Assembly: GCF_015482765.1 (NCBI RefSeq)
Contig: NZ_JADMLB010000061.1
Location: 95,331-159,330 of the forward strand
Source: Halodesulfovibrio sp.
Lineage (GTDB): Bacteria > Desulfobacterota > Desulfovibrionia > Desulfovibrionales > Desulfovibrionaceae
Reading direction: 5' to 3'
DNA: 64,000 bases
This document shows, in pieces, positions 27,152-36,274 of the stretch. The notes below the pieces were generated by a model. It was not told where the DNA came from, searched no databases, and saw only the letters and a program-made list of their open reading frames with translations. How positions within the stretch are numbered: position 1 is the first letter of the stretch; every line of letters starts with the position of its first letter. Position numbers and translations under genes: made by a program.

Positions 27152-28150
27152 CTATTTTTTACCGATGTAACCGAGGTAACGATCGAGCACTTCCTGACCG
27201 CCAACAAAGTCAGTCATTTTTGGCCATACGTTGTCGATTGCGAGTTTTTTCCACTCAGCTTCGTCTTCGAGAGTATCGATCTGGATACCGGAAGCGATGA
27301 GCTCTGCTTTAGCGCGGCCAGCGTCTACGAGCTGGAATGCAAGGCAGTATTCCTGAGCTTCACGGCCAGCTTCAACAACGAGTTCCTGCATTTCAGGAGA
27401 GAGCTTTTTGTAAAGACGCTCAGAGATCATCATTGGCTGGAGCTGGTAAGTGTAATGAACTTCGGTGATGTACTTCTGTACTTCGTTGAATTTAGCAGCC
27501 TGGAAAGTGATGTAACCGTAGCACTGACCATCTACTACGCCCTGCTGAAGAGCGGTGAAGGTTTCTGCCCAAGAGATAGGCACTGGGTTTGCACCCCAAG
27601 AACGGTAAGTTTCAAGAATAACTGCAGACTGAGGAACACGGAATTTCATGTCTTTTACGTCAGCAAGTTTTTTGATTGGGCGCTTGGAGTTAGAAAGGTA
27701 ACGGTAGTCAGTGTAGGTCCAACCAAGAACACGGAAGCCGCCTTCTTTTACTGCAAACTCGTTAAGCATATGGTGAGCAGGGCCGGTTGCGCCACGTACT
27801 ACGTCGTACATGTTCTCAAAAAGGTAAGGGAGAGTAAGGATACCAAGCTTTTTAACAAAAGGAACGGTGTTTGCGATACCTACTACTGCCATGTCGAGGT
27901 TACCGCGGCGAACGTTCTGAATCATTTCGGTTTCATCACCGAGCTGACCACTTGGGAAGATCTGTACTTCAACTTTACCGTCTGTACGACCTTCTACAAT
28001 TTCCTTAAAGCGGGTAGCGATAGCACCCATTTCGGAATCAATAGGGTCACCCATACCGATGCGAAGAACAGTTGGGTCCTGTGCAAATGATGCAGATGAA
28101 ACTGCCATCATCGCTACCAGTGCAACCAGCACTAATGCTTTCCTAAACAT
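27152..28150 (-). CDS. dctP: TRAP transporter periplasmic binding protein (DctP family)
   Basis: A 332-residue solute-binding protein with a signal peptide (MFRKALVLVALVAMMAVSSASFA, cleavage after about 23). The DctP fold is clear: LRIGMGDP at the start; KFRVPQSAVILETYRSWGANPVPISW with the conserved Arg that grips a carboxylate or similar anion; and ALQQGVVDGQCYGYITFQ. An acidic organic solute is therefore likely. It is the first gene of the TRAP operon and reads away from the sensor kinase gene. The ligand cannot be assigned; C4-dicarboxylate, sulfonate and 2-oxo acid binders all look alike. Confidence 0.93.
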   Translation of the reverse strand: MFRKALVLVALVAMMAVSSASFAQDPTVLRIGMGDPIDSEMGAIATRFKEIVEGRTDGKVEVQIFPSGQLGDETEMIQNVRRGNLDMAVVGIANTVPFVKKLGILTLPYLFENMYDVVRGATGPAHHMLNEFAVKEGGFRVLGWTYTDYRYLSNSKRPIKKLADVKDMKFRVPQSAVILETYRSWGANPVPISWAETFTALQQGVVDGQCYGYITFQAAKFNEVQKYITEVHYTYQLQPMMISERLYKKLSPEMQELVVEAGREAQEYCLAFQLVDAGRAKAELIASGIQIDTLEDEAEWKKLAIDNVWPKMTDFVGGQEVLDRYLGYIGKK

Positions 28151-28299
28151 ACTTCCTCCTGAATGTATTCCATAATAGATACGCCTCTAACTAGAGCGTG
28201 TAACTGCCGTCATGGAATAAGGTTGTTATTCACCCCCCTTCAACTGGCCGAAAGTTGTTAGGGGTAGTATTTCTTATGCTGAAGAAATTTTTGTCCGGA

Positions 28300-28346
28300 G
28301 GGAAACGACATGTCTTTAACTGGTGGGACAGGTCATGTCGTTTCCC
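28300..28346 (-). promoter_or_regulatory. Long perfect hairpin in the dctP leader
   Basis: GGGAAACGACATG (28300-28312) and its exact complement (28334-28346) with a 21-base loop, about 150 bases before dctP. There is no T run on either strand, so it is not a plain terminator. It may be an mRNA leader structure or an operator. Confidence 0.55.
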
Positions 28347-28375
28347 GAGGGCATAAACCATATGGCTAGTATAGA

Positions 28376-28390
28376 GCAAAGAAGAGACCA
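28376..28390 (-). promoter_or_regulatory. Candidate sigma-54 promoter of the TRAP operon
   Basis: Minus strand TGGTCTCTTCTTTGC followed by T. GG and GC are correctly spaced, the -12 TTGCT is perfect, and the -24 is TGGTCT against TGGCAC. Predicted start near 28364 would give a leader of about 215 bases. Confidence 0.45.
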
Positions 28391-28482
28391 AAAATTGCAC
28401 TTGTAAGAATATTTGCAGGTATCGTTCAGTAATAGTTAACAAAATAGGATTTCCCATGTGAAAAGTGGGGCGCTAACGGGAC

Positions 28483-28514
28483 AAAAAAAAGGGACATCAA
28501 TGTCCCTTTTTTTT
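28483..28514. terminator. Orphan bidirectional terminator
   Basis: GGGACATCAATGTCCC with eight A before and eight T after. No protein gene ends here on either strand, so it may end a small RNA or insulate the two divergent transcripts. Confidence 0.7.
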
Positions 28515-28617
28515 ACTCCTAAATGTAATTGCTTGTAATTATAGTATTTTTAGTTGGGGCGAAAAAGTCCCAATAGGGTAGATTGTGAAAAAATGCGCGA
28601 AAGAGGGCTTGGAGAGA

Positions 28618-28633
28618 GGGACAAAAAAGTCCC
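28618..28633. promoter_or_regulatory. GGGAC-N6-GTCCC palindrome
   Basis: GGGACAAAAAAGTCCC, an exact inverted repeat in the divergent control region. It is one of several GGGAC/GTCCC motifs between 28320 and 28780; candidate regulator site. Confidence 0.4.
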
Positions 28634-29190
28634 AAATCTCAGACGGCTATTTGGTGGTTTGTGAAATAATGCAAAAATGCAACATTTTTTCCGGATTTTG
28701 ACACCCGCATTCTCTGTGTTAGGGTGAATTTCCGTTTCTCTCGAGACAGGGATGTCCCACTTTTATTGTGTGGGACCTGTAAGGTAAAGTTGAGCTGAAA
28801 TAGCAGGACAATGGTGTCTCGTTCTTAGACACAAAATTGCATGGTTAGGCTGCTTATTTCGTTCGATTTGATCGAAAGTATGCAAATTTGGTGTGATAAA
28901 CACATTGGCACGTTATAATTTGTATGCATATGTCCGCTTGTGCTGTTGATAACAAGCTCTTGAGAACGGATGTTGCATAAGTAATAGCATGTAATTCACC
29001 CCTTCGAGGTGTGTTTAGACCGTTACGATGACGATGGAGCGCGTTAGCATCGGTTATCGTTCTTCCCTTATATAATGATAGAAGGGGAGAGAGTAGGAAA
29101 GTGTACGCAATTTGTTGGCTACAGGTGCGTATGTTTTGTAATTATTAGGTTAGCTATGCCTGTTTAGTCATAGTTGCAGGAGTAGGTTGA

Positions 29191-32100
29191 ATGCGCCTGA
29201 AAATGTTAACTCTTCTTGTGTGCGGTATGTTGCTCATTGGTATGGGCGCTATCTATAAGACCGTGCTTTCCTCATTAGATTCTCGCGAAAATACTGTTGA
29301 ACGACTGATTGAAAACAAAGAGTTTGTGTGGGCGAATTTTTCACCTGAAGAACGAGAGTGGCTGTCTAAGCATAGTACTGTACGTGTCGGAATTGATAAT
29401 AACTTCTTTCCGATTGAGGCCAGAACTGAAGATGGTCAACATGTTGGTATGACAAGTGATTACCTGCGTATTTTGGAAAAGCTTACCGGCTTGAAATTTG
29501 AAATTTCTGAAGTGGGGCAGTGGACACAGGTCATGCAGAATATGCGTGACGGAAAACTCGATATGATAGCCGCTTTGATGCGAACACCTAGTCGAGATGA
29601 TTTTCTCAATTTTAGTGCTCCGTTTATTAAAATGCCAGGGATTATCGTTGTTCGTAAGGGTGATTGGAAGGATCTTACTCTTGATGATTTAAGTGGCAAG
29701 CGGGTAGCAGTTGTACGCCGTTACGCGTGGCATGATTACCTTGAGGACTATTATAAGGATATTAATATTGATGTGGTGAGCAATAGTGAAGAGGGCTTGC
29801 AACGCGTTGCATTTGGGCTTTCAGATGCCCTAGTGGACTACCAGTTCAGTATTACCCATCAGATTAAAAAAAGTGGCGTTCTAGATTTGCAGGTAGGTGG
29901 GGTTGTGGGACTTACCGCAAGCCTCTCTATTGGTATCAGTAAAGATCTTCCAATCCTTCAAAGTATACTGAACAAGGCGTTGCACAGTATTACCTCAGAA
30001 GAGCACAGTGCTATTGTGGGCAAATGGGTACGCATGGAAGAAGTTGATCCAGTATCAACGCGTGCTATTGTCCTTATTCTTATGTGCTTTACATTCCTTA
30101 TCGGTGCCACATGCATTATTGTTTTGTGGAACCTTTCTTTGAAAAAACTTGTGGATAAAAAAACGAGCGAACTGAATGCAGAATTGATTAAACGGGATTC
30201 AGTAGAAGCTGCGCTGAGGAATAGTGAAGTACGATATCGCAGGATTTTTGAAAACATTCAGGACGTGTATTTTCAGGCATTGCCAGATGGACGTATCAGG
30301 GAGGTAAGTCCTTCTATTCAGCAGGTTTTCGGATGGACTCCTGAAGAGGCGCAACGAGCTTCCATTTATGATTTTATGGAACCTGATGTTGTTCTAAGCT
30401 TGAAAAAAGAGCTACGCAAACGCGGTAAGTTGGAAGACTTTGCTTTTGTGTTCGGAACTGGTGAATATGCAATGCATTGCTCTGTAACAGGGAAAATGCT
30501 GTTTGATACAGAGGGTAATCCGGCAGAATTTGTAGGTTCTGTGCGTAACGTAACGACTCGCGTTGAGTATGAAAAGATGCTTAGTAAAGCGAACCTTGAA
30601 CTTGAATCTCGAGTTGAAGAACGCACGCGTGATTTACGAGAAATGAACAAGGAATTACAACGCTCTAAAGAAGCAGCTGATGCCGCAACTCAGGCAAAGA
30701 GTCAATTTCTTGCCAGTATCAGTCATGAAATCAGAACGCCGTTGCATGGTATTATTTCCTTTGCAGAACAGGTCCGCATGCTGGAAGCATCCCCTCCTGT
30801 GCGTAAGTATTTGCGCAGTATTCTTGATTCTTCATTTACCCTGCTTGATATCATTAATGAATTGCTGGACTTCTCAAAAATTGAAGCAGGTCATGTGGCG
30901 GTTGAGAATATGCCGTTCCATTTAGACAGCACTGTTCAGCGTGTTTGTAACCTCATTTTGGGTAGAGCCGCTGCAAAAGATCTTGAATTCATTGTAGACT
31001 TACCATCAAGTGTCCCAACTCGATTATGTGGTGATTCTGGTAAATTGCAGCAAATAATGCTGAACCTTACCAGTAATGCTCTTAAGTTTACTCCTCCCGG
31101 TGGAAGCATTTCGCTTTCGTTTCGTTTTCATCAAATCACAGATAAAACAATTCTGTTGCAGTGTTTTGTGCAGGACTCCGGTATCGGTGTTCCCTCAAGC
31201 TCAATGGAGCAATTGTTTATTCCTTTCCAGCAATTAAGTGCTCCAGAACTGCGAAGCTATGGTGGTACAGGTCTTGGTTTGAGTATCTGTAAACAGCTTG
31301 TTGAGCATATGGGTGGTGAAATTTGGGCAGAGTCCGAACAGGGCGTAGGTAGCTTGTTTGCCTTCTCAGTCCCATTTGAGCTTGAAGAATCTTGCTGTGA
31401 TGTATGGGAACTCCCAAAGGAACTTGCAAATATTTCTGCACTTATTGTTACCAAGTCAGAGCAATCTGGTAGCGTAATCCGCTCGCATTTCAATGCGATC
31501 GATATGATGTCTTCCGTTGCTTATGGGGTGGACGATGCTGTGTTGAAGCTTGAATCCGGCGTTGTGAAGCCTGATGTCATTTGTGTCGGGCACAATATAC
31601 CGCTTGCGGAACGCCCGGAGCGCCTGTTTGAGTTTATGTCGGAAGGTGAACCGATACCTGTACTGCTTATGGCGGCAAAGCATGGCAAATTGGTGCTTTC
31701 CAGCTCTAAGTTGCCGGAACACGTTCATCTCGTGACTGATATTCTCACAATGCGTATGTTGCTGAGTTCACTATGCTCCATGCTTGGTGCGGAAGATGCT
31801 GTATTGGCTGACGCTGAGATGAACCAGTTAGGTATTGCTGATGAAGATCGTTTCAAGGGAAAACGTATTCTGATTGCCGAGGACACGCAGACCAACCGGG
31901 AAATTGTAACAATGTTACTTGAACCGACAGGTGGCCTACTAACCTTTGTTACCAACGGACGTGAGGCAGTAGAGGCCGTTCGCAAGATTAACTATGACGT
32001 TATCTTGATGGATATTCAGATGCCGGAAATGGACGGCTATGAAGCTGCGACATTAATTACGCAAGAACAGGGGGCCGCTGCTCCTCCAATGATTGCGCTT

Positions 32101-32877
32101 ACTGCTCATGCAATAAAAGGCAGCAGGCAACAGGCTCAAGAAGCGGGGATGGAATATTATCTTTCAAAACCGTTTGGAAAAGAATCGTTATATTCAACAA
32201 TTGCCAATGCGTTGAATGCCGAGGGGGAAGTGGAAGTGGTTGTTCATGATTACTCGGAAGAGAATTTGCCACTGGCAGTGCCATATGGGATTTGTTCAGA
32301 GGTTGTGAAACGTCTTGGCGTTTCTCAGGAATCTTTTGATAAGCTGTTAAAGCTTTTTGCTCAGGAACATACTGAGACTGTAGATAATCTGCGCAAAGCT
32401 CGAGTGAACCATGAGTATGAGCGTGTACGTAAAATTGCTCACACCATTTCCGGTGCAGCTTCTAATATAGGTGCTGCACAAAGCGGTGCGATCGCCAAAC
32501 AAATAGAAATGCGAGCAGAAAAGGTTGTAAATGGTGAAAGTACCCCACTTGGTGTGGATGACCTTATTTTGTCCCTTGAAAGAGAGTTGACACCGTTGCT
32601 TGATGAGATTGCGGTGAAAAACACAGTTGTTGAAGAAGCTGAATATGTTGATGTGACTCCTCTTGATGCTTCTCAGTTTGCTATTGCAAATGATCTGGCG
32701 GTTGCTTTAGAGACGGCTGATCCCATCAAAATTGAAGAGTTGTTGCCACAGGCCGCTGCCTTTTTGGCGCAGGCGGATTCTGCTGCTCTAGAGTCATTTG
32801 TTTTCCAATATGACTATGAAAAAGCCCGAGAGCATCTCCTTGGATGTAGGCAGGTGGCTTCATTTAAGGCCGCATAA
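29191..32877 (+). CDS. Hybrid histidine kinase with periplasmic solute-binding sensor domain
   Basis: A 1228-residue sensor. In order: TM1 (about 5-24); a periplasmic SBP_bac_3 domain (about 60-280; VRVGIDNNFFPIE, LDMIAALMRTPSR, KRVAVVRRYAWHDYL); TM2 (about 290-312); PAS (about 345-460); HisKA with the phosphorylated His in SISHEIRTPLHG; HATPase (GGTGLGLSICKQLVEHMGG); a degenerate receiver-like stretch (about 745-865); a good receiver (about 890-1005, Asp in DVILMDIQMP); and an Hpt domain with His in KIAHTISGAASNIG. It forms a phosphorelay with the response regulator 14 bases downstream. Its position suggests control of the TRAP transporter and perhaps the BMC genes. Confidence 0.9.
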   Translation: MRLKMLTLLVCGMLLIGMGAIYKTVLSSLDSRENTVERLIENKEFVWANFSPEEREWLSKHSTVRVGIDNNFFPIEARTEDGQHVGMTSDYLRILEKLTGLKFEISEVGQWTQVMQNMRDGKLDMIAALMRTPSRDDFLNFSAPFIKMPGIIVVRKGDWKDLTLDDLSGKRVAVVRRYAWHDYLEDYYKDINIDVVSNSEEGLQRVAFGLSDALVDYQFSITHQIKKSGVLDLQVGGVVGLTASLSIGISKDLPILQSILNKALHSITSEEHSAIVGKWVRMEEVDPVSTRAIVLILMCFTFLIGATCIIVLWNLSLKKLVDKKTSELNAELIKRDSVEAALRNSEVRYRRIFENIQDVYFQALPDGRIREVSPSIQQVFGWTPEEAQRASIYDFMEPDVVLSLKKELRKRGKLEDFAFVFGTGEYAMHCSVTGKMLFDTEGNPAEFVGSVRNVTTRVEYEKMLSKANLELESRVEERTRDLREMNKELQRSKEAADAATQAKSQFLASISHEIRTPLHGIISFAEQVRMLEASPPVRKYLRSILDSSFTLLDIINELLDFSKIEAGHVAVENMPFHLDSTVQRVCNLILGRAAAKDLEFIVDLPSSVPTRLCGDSGKLQQIMLNLTSNALKFTPPGGSISLSFRFHQITDKTILLQCFVQDSGIGVPSSSMEQLFIPFQQLSAPELRSYGGTGLGLSICKQLVEHMGGEIWAESEQGVGSLFAFSVPFELEESCCDVWELPKELANISALIVTKSEQSGSVIRSHFNAIDMMSSVAYGVDDAVLKLESGVVKPDVICVGHNIPLAERPERLFEFMSEGEPIPVLLMAAKHGKLVLSSSKLPEHVHLVTDILTMRMLLSSLCSMLGAEDAVLADAEMNQLGIADEDRFKGKRILIAEDTQTNREIVTMLLEPTGGLLTFVTNGREAVEAVRKINYDVILMDIQMPEMDGYEAATLITQEQGAAAPPMIALTAHAIKGSRQQAQEAGMEYYLSKPFGKESLYSTIANALNAEGEVEVVVHDYSEENLPLAVPYGICSEVVKRLGVSQESFDKLLKLFAQEHTETVDNLRKARVNHEYERVRKIAHTISGAASNIGAAQSGAIAKQIEMRAEKVVNGESTPLGVDDLILSLERELTPLLDEIAVKNTVVEEAEYVDVTPLDASQFAIANDLAVALETADPIKIEELLPQAAAFLAQADSAALESFVFQYDYEKAREHLLGCRQVASFKAA

Positions 32878-32891
32878 GCAGGGGATATGTT

Positions 32892-34676
32892 GTGAGAAAA
32901 AAACCGTTAATTCTACTGGTTGATGATAACCCGGTAAACTTACGCATTCTTGTTGAAAACCTTCAAGAACAATACGCACTTGTTGTTGCCAAGACTGGTG
33001 AGAAAGCATTGGAACATGCCATTGTGCAGCGTCCAGATCTGATTCTTTTAGACATAGTGTTGCCGGATATGGATGGCTTTGCTGTTTGTGAAGAGCTTCA
33101 GCAGCGGGATGCGACCAACGATATTCCGATAATTTTTATTTCGAGCATGCAAGACCCTGAGTACAAAACGCGGGCCTTTAGCGCTGGCGGGGTGGACTAT
33201 GTAACGAAGCCATTTCATCAGGCCGAAGTTGTTGCAAGGGTCAATACACACCTTCTTCTGAAAGGAATGCGTGAGCGCCTTGAGGAAAAGAATGTTCTCG
33301 TAAAGCAGGAACTCAGTGAAAATAGACGACAGTTGAATACGCTGATGGATAACTTACCGGGAATTGCCTATCGGAGTGATGTGGATGCTCAGCGCACTAT
33401 GCAGTTTATGAGTGTTGGTACATATGAGCTTACAGGTTTTCCTCATACTCATTTCACGGAAGGTGGAATGGAGCCGTTTCTCTCTGTTGTTGTTGAAGAA
33501 GACAGGGCTGAGTTGACTGAGCGTTTACAGGCAGCTTTAGCGGCGCATTTACGTTTTGAACATGTCTATCGTATTCAGGCAGAATCCGGCGATGCCCGCT
33601 GGGTTCGAGAGCAGGCGGTTGGGCTTTACGATGATGACGGTGAGCCTTTTGCTATTGAGGGCTTTATCTCTGACGTGACCGAAAGCAAGATGCAAGAACT
33701 TGGCATCTGTGAAGAGAACCGTTTGTTGAAAAGTAAGATGAAAGCGCATTACTTTGGCAATATCGTTGGTGATTCTGAGCCGATGCAGAATATTTATGAA
33801 ATGATTCTAAAGGCAGGCGCAACAGACGATAATGTTATCGTGTACGGAGAATCCGGTACTGGTAAAGAATTGGTATCTCGTGCCGTGCATGACAACAGTT
33901 CGCGATTTGAGCGTAACTATGTTCCAGTGAACTGTGGCGCGATACCGGAGCAACTTTTTGAAAGCGAATTTTTTGGTCACAAAAAGGGCGCATTTACTGG
34001 CGCTGTTGCAAACCGTAAGGGGTATCTCGAACAGGCGGACAATGGAACGCTTTTTCTTGATGAACTTGGTGAAATAAGCCTTATTGGGCAGATTAAGTTA
34101 CTTCGAGCAATTGAAGGCGGCGGTTTTACTCCGGTAGGTGGTACTGAACTTGTTCACGCCCGTCCTCGTATTGTTGCTGCAACGAACAGAGACTTGATGG
34201 AACTTGTTCAGCAGGGACAAATGCGTAGTGACTTTTATTATCGTATTCATGTTGTGCCTATATACATTCCTCCTCTTCGTGAGCGTAAGGATGACATTCC
34301 GTTGCTTATCGATCACTTCTTGAGAGTGCTTCCGGAACTTGATAATCGTCCGCCGATTACAACTGAAGTGTTGAATGCTTTTATGGCGTATAATTGGCCT
34401 GGGAACATCAGGGAGATGCAGAATGCCCTGCATCAATATCTTAACCTTGGAACACTTACGTTGGGAGGAGAGCGGATTATTACAGGTAGTGACCGCTCTG
34501 GCATGCAGGTTCTTCAGGAACCGCTTGATACTGCGATGTCCCGTTTTGAGCGCCAATACATTCTAGATATTTTAAAAGCAAATGACTGGCATCGATCCCA
34601 CACTGCTAGAACGTTACAAGTTGATCGACGGACTCTTTTCCGTAAGATTAAGCAGTACGATATTGAGCAAGGTTAG
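32892..34676 (+). CDS. Sigma-54 dependent response regulator (REC-PAS-AAA-Fis)
   Basis: A 594-residue activator. The receiver (about 1-125) keeps the acidic pair (VDDN), the phosphorylated Asp in LILLDIVLPDMDG and the Lys in VTKPF. A PAS domain follows (about 145-260). The AAA+ domain (about 285-520) has GESGTGKE, the sigma-54 contact loop GAFTGA and LFLDELGE. The Fis-type helix-turn-helix (HRSHTARTLQVDRRTLFRKI) ends the protein. The start is GTG at 32892 after AGGGGAT; an earlier ATG is closed at once by a stop. It is the output partner of the upstream hybrid kinase. Likely targets are the sigma-54 sites before the amidohydrolase and TRAP genes (inference). Confidence 0.92.
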   Translation: MRKKPLILLVDDNPVNLRILVENLQEQYALVVAKTGEKALEHAIVQRPDLILLDIVLPDMDGFAVCEELQQRDATNDIPIIFISSMQDPEYKTRAFSAGGVDYVTKPFHQAEVVARVNTHLLLKGMRERLEEKNVLVKQELSENRRQLNTLMDNLPGIAYRSDVDAQRTMQFMSVGTYELTGFPHTHFTEGGMEPFLSVVVEEDRAELTERLQAALAAHLRFEHVYRIQAESGDARWVREQAVGLYDDDGEPFAIEGFISDVTESKMQELGICEENRLLKSKMKAHYFGNIVGDSEPMQNIYEMILKAGATDDNVIVYGESGTGKELVSRAVHDNSSRFERNYVPVNCGAIPEQLFESEFFGHKKGAFTGAVANRKGYLEQADNGTLFLDELGEISLIGQIKLLRAIEGGGFTPVGGTELVHARPRIVAATNRDLMELVQQGQMRSDFYYRIHVVPIYIPPLRERKDDIPLLIDHFLRVLPELDNRPPITTEVLNAFMAYNWPGNIREMQNALHQYLNLGTLTLGGERIITGSDRSGMQVLQEPLDTAMSRFERQYILDILKANDWHRSHTARTLQVDRRTLFRKIKQYDIEQG

Positions 34677-34981
34677 TTGAAGCTATAAAAATTAAACCTC
34701 CCGATTTTTATTAAGAATCGGGAGGTTTTCTATGAAAAAAGTCTTATAGGCAGCTTTGTTTGCCAGTCTTTTTTACTAGAGTAATTTGATCATATTTTTC
34801 CTCATTTTGTTGATGCGGATTGCAGCCTGACTTTTGTAGATATTAAATGCAGTGAGAAGGAAAAGTGAGTGCGGGGCATGTATCGCGGCATTATCCCGTC
34901 ATTCCCTTTTGAAACTAAATCATCCTATCCTTCAACTCAAAGAAATACGAATTTATAGTGAGACCATATTAGGAGTTTCAT
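34677..34981. other. Intergenic region before the second alcohol dehydrogenase
   Basis: Holds the response regulator terminator. The remaining 250 AT-rich bases presumably contain the dehydrogenase promoter; no clear site is seen. Confidence 0.5.
34694..34729 (+). terminator. Terminator after the response regulator
   Basis: AAACCTCCCGATT / AATCGGGAGGTTT stem with a T-rich end. Confidence 0.85.
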
Positions 34982-36154
34982 ATGAACAATTTTACGTTTT
35001 ATAACCCGACCCGTGTTGTTTTTGGTAAAGATCAGCTGAAGGAATTACACAATCTCGTTCCAGCAGATGCAAATATACTTATTATATACGGTGGTGGCAG
35101 TGCGGTTCGTTCCGGTCTTATAGATGCGGTAAAAGAAGAGCTTTCAAAAGGTAACAGAAAAATCAGTACGTTTGGTGGAATTGAGCCAAATCCAAGATTT
35201 TTAACGCTGATGAAGGCTATAGAACAGGCTCGCAAAGACGGTGTAGACTATCTTTTGGCGGTCGGCGGCGGCTCTGTAATGGACGGAACCAAGTTTATTG
35301 CTTTAGCAGCCGCGGGTGAAGACTTTGTAGGAAAAGAAGAAGAGATTCTTTCCTTTGGTTTTGGTGGAGTTCCCGCAAATAAAGCTCTTCCGCTAGGAAC
35401 AGTATGTACCTTGCCGGCTACCGGTTCAGAAATGAACAACGGTGGGGTAATTTCCAACGGACACGATAAGCTTTTCTTCCATAGTCCAATCACGTTCCCG
35501 CAGTTTTCTATTATTGACCCTAGCTACACAATGACCCTGCCGGAGCGGCAGGTGGCAAACGGTATTGTTGATACCTTCGTACATGTAGCTGAGCAGTATG
35601 TGACATATCCTGCTGAAGGTCGTTTTCAAGACCGTACAGCAGAAGGTATTTTGCAGACCTTGATTGAAATTGGAGAAACTACGCTGAATGATCCGCAGGA
35701 CTATGATGCTCGCGCAAACCTTGTTTGGTGTGCAACCATGGCGTTAAATGGTCTTATTGGTTCAGGTGTTCCACAGGACTGGAGTGCACACATGTTGGGA
35801 CATGAAATTACAGCACTATATGAGATTGATCATGGACGCACTCTTGCGATGACCCTTCCAGCAATTTGGAAAGTACGCAAAGAACAGAAAAAAGCTAAGT
35901 TGTTGCAGTATGCAGAACGCGTTTGGGGATTAACCGAAGGTTCGGAAGAGGCGCGAATCGAAGAAGCCATTGATCGTACAGAAGCCTTCTTTGGCTCTTT
36001 AGGTGTGCCAACTCGTTTCAGCCGCTATGACCTAGGCGAGGAAGTGGTAGAAAAGGTTATTGCAAATCTCGAAAAGCATAAGATGACTGCATTGTCAGAG
36101 CATGGCGATATGACACTGGATGTTTCCCGCAAAGTGTTGAGAGCTGCTTTGTAG
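34982..36154 (+). CDS. Iron-containing alcohol dehydrogenase, YqhD/BDH type
   Basis: A 390-residue NAD(P)H-dependent dehydrogenase resembling butanol dehydrogenases and YqhD (FYNPTRVVFGKDQL at the start). AVGGGSVMDGTKFIA is the nucleotide loop, and metal ligands occur in GIVDTFVHVAEQY, SAHMLGHEITA and IDHGRTLAM. The family typically reduces aldehydes with NADPH as a detoxifying or redox-balancing step. It is single, with terminators on both sides. Being near the BMC it could deal with leaked aldehyde, but nothing in the sequence proves this. Confidence 0.93.
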   Translation: MNNFTFYNPTRVVFGKDQLKELHNLVPADANILIIYGGGSAVRSGLIDAVKEELSKGNRKISTFGGIEPNPRFLTLMKAIEQARKDGVDYLLAVGGGSVMDGTKFIALAAAGEDFVGKEEEILSFGFGGVPANKALPLGTVCTLPATGSEMNNGGVISNGHDKLFFHSPITFPQFSIIDPSYTMTLPERQVANGIVDTFVHVAEQYVTYPAEGRFQDRTAEGILQTLIEIGETTLNDPQDYDARANLVWCATMALNGLIGSGVPQDWSAHMLGHEITALYEIDHGRTLAMTLPAIWKVRKEQKKAKLLQYAERVWGLTEGSEEARIEEAIDRTEAFFGSLGVPTRFSRYDLGEEVVEKVIANLEKHKMTALSEHGDMTLDVSRKVLRAAL

Positions 36155-36202
36155 TACGTTTTGAGTAGCAGCTCCTCGTTAAGAGGTTCCTTATAAAAAA
36201 AG

Positions 36203-36236
36203 AAAAGGACTTACGAGAAATCGTAAGTCCTTTTTT
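36203..36236. terminator. Bidirectional terminator
   Basis: AAAAGGACTTACGA / TCGTAAGTCCTTTT between the convergent alcohol dehydrogenase and CDF-like genes. Confidence 0.88.
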
Positions 36237-36274
36237 CGTATTAACAGGGAATTAGCGGTTTGAAAAAGTTAAGA

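Larger units (their letters stand above)
28151..29190. other. 1 kb control region between the TRAP operon and the sensor kinase
   Basis: No protein gene is supported here. The region holds a long perfect hairpin (28300-28346), a sigma-54-like site (28376-28390, minus), a bidirectional terminator (28483-28514), and several GGGAC/GTCCC motifs (near 28325, 28478, 28566, 28618-28633, 28749 and 28771). AATGCAACATT lies at 28677, TGTTGCAT near 28971, and TTGGCACG at 28905. It probably contains regulator sites and perhaps a small RNA. Confidence 0.6.

Noticed and set aside
28905..28927. TTGGCACG as a -24 element of a plus-strand sigma-54 promoter for the hybrid kinase
   Set aside because: The next GC is 17 bases from the GG instead of 10, so the spacing is wrong.
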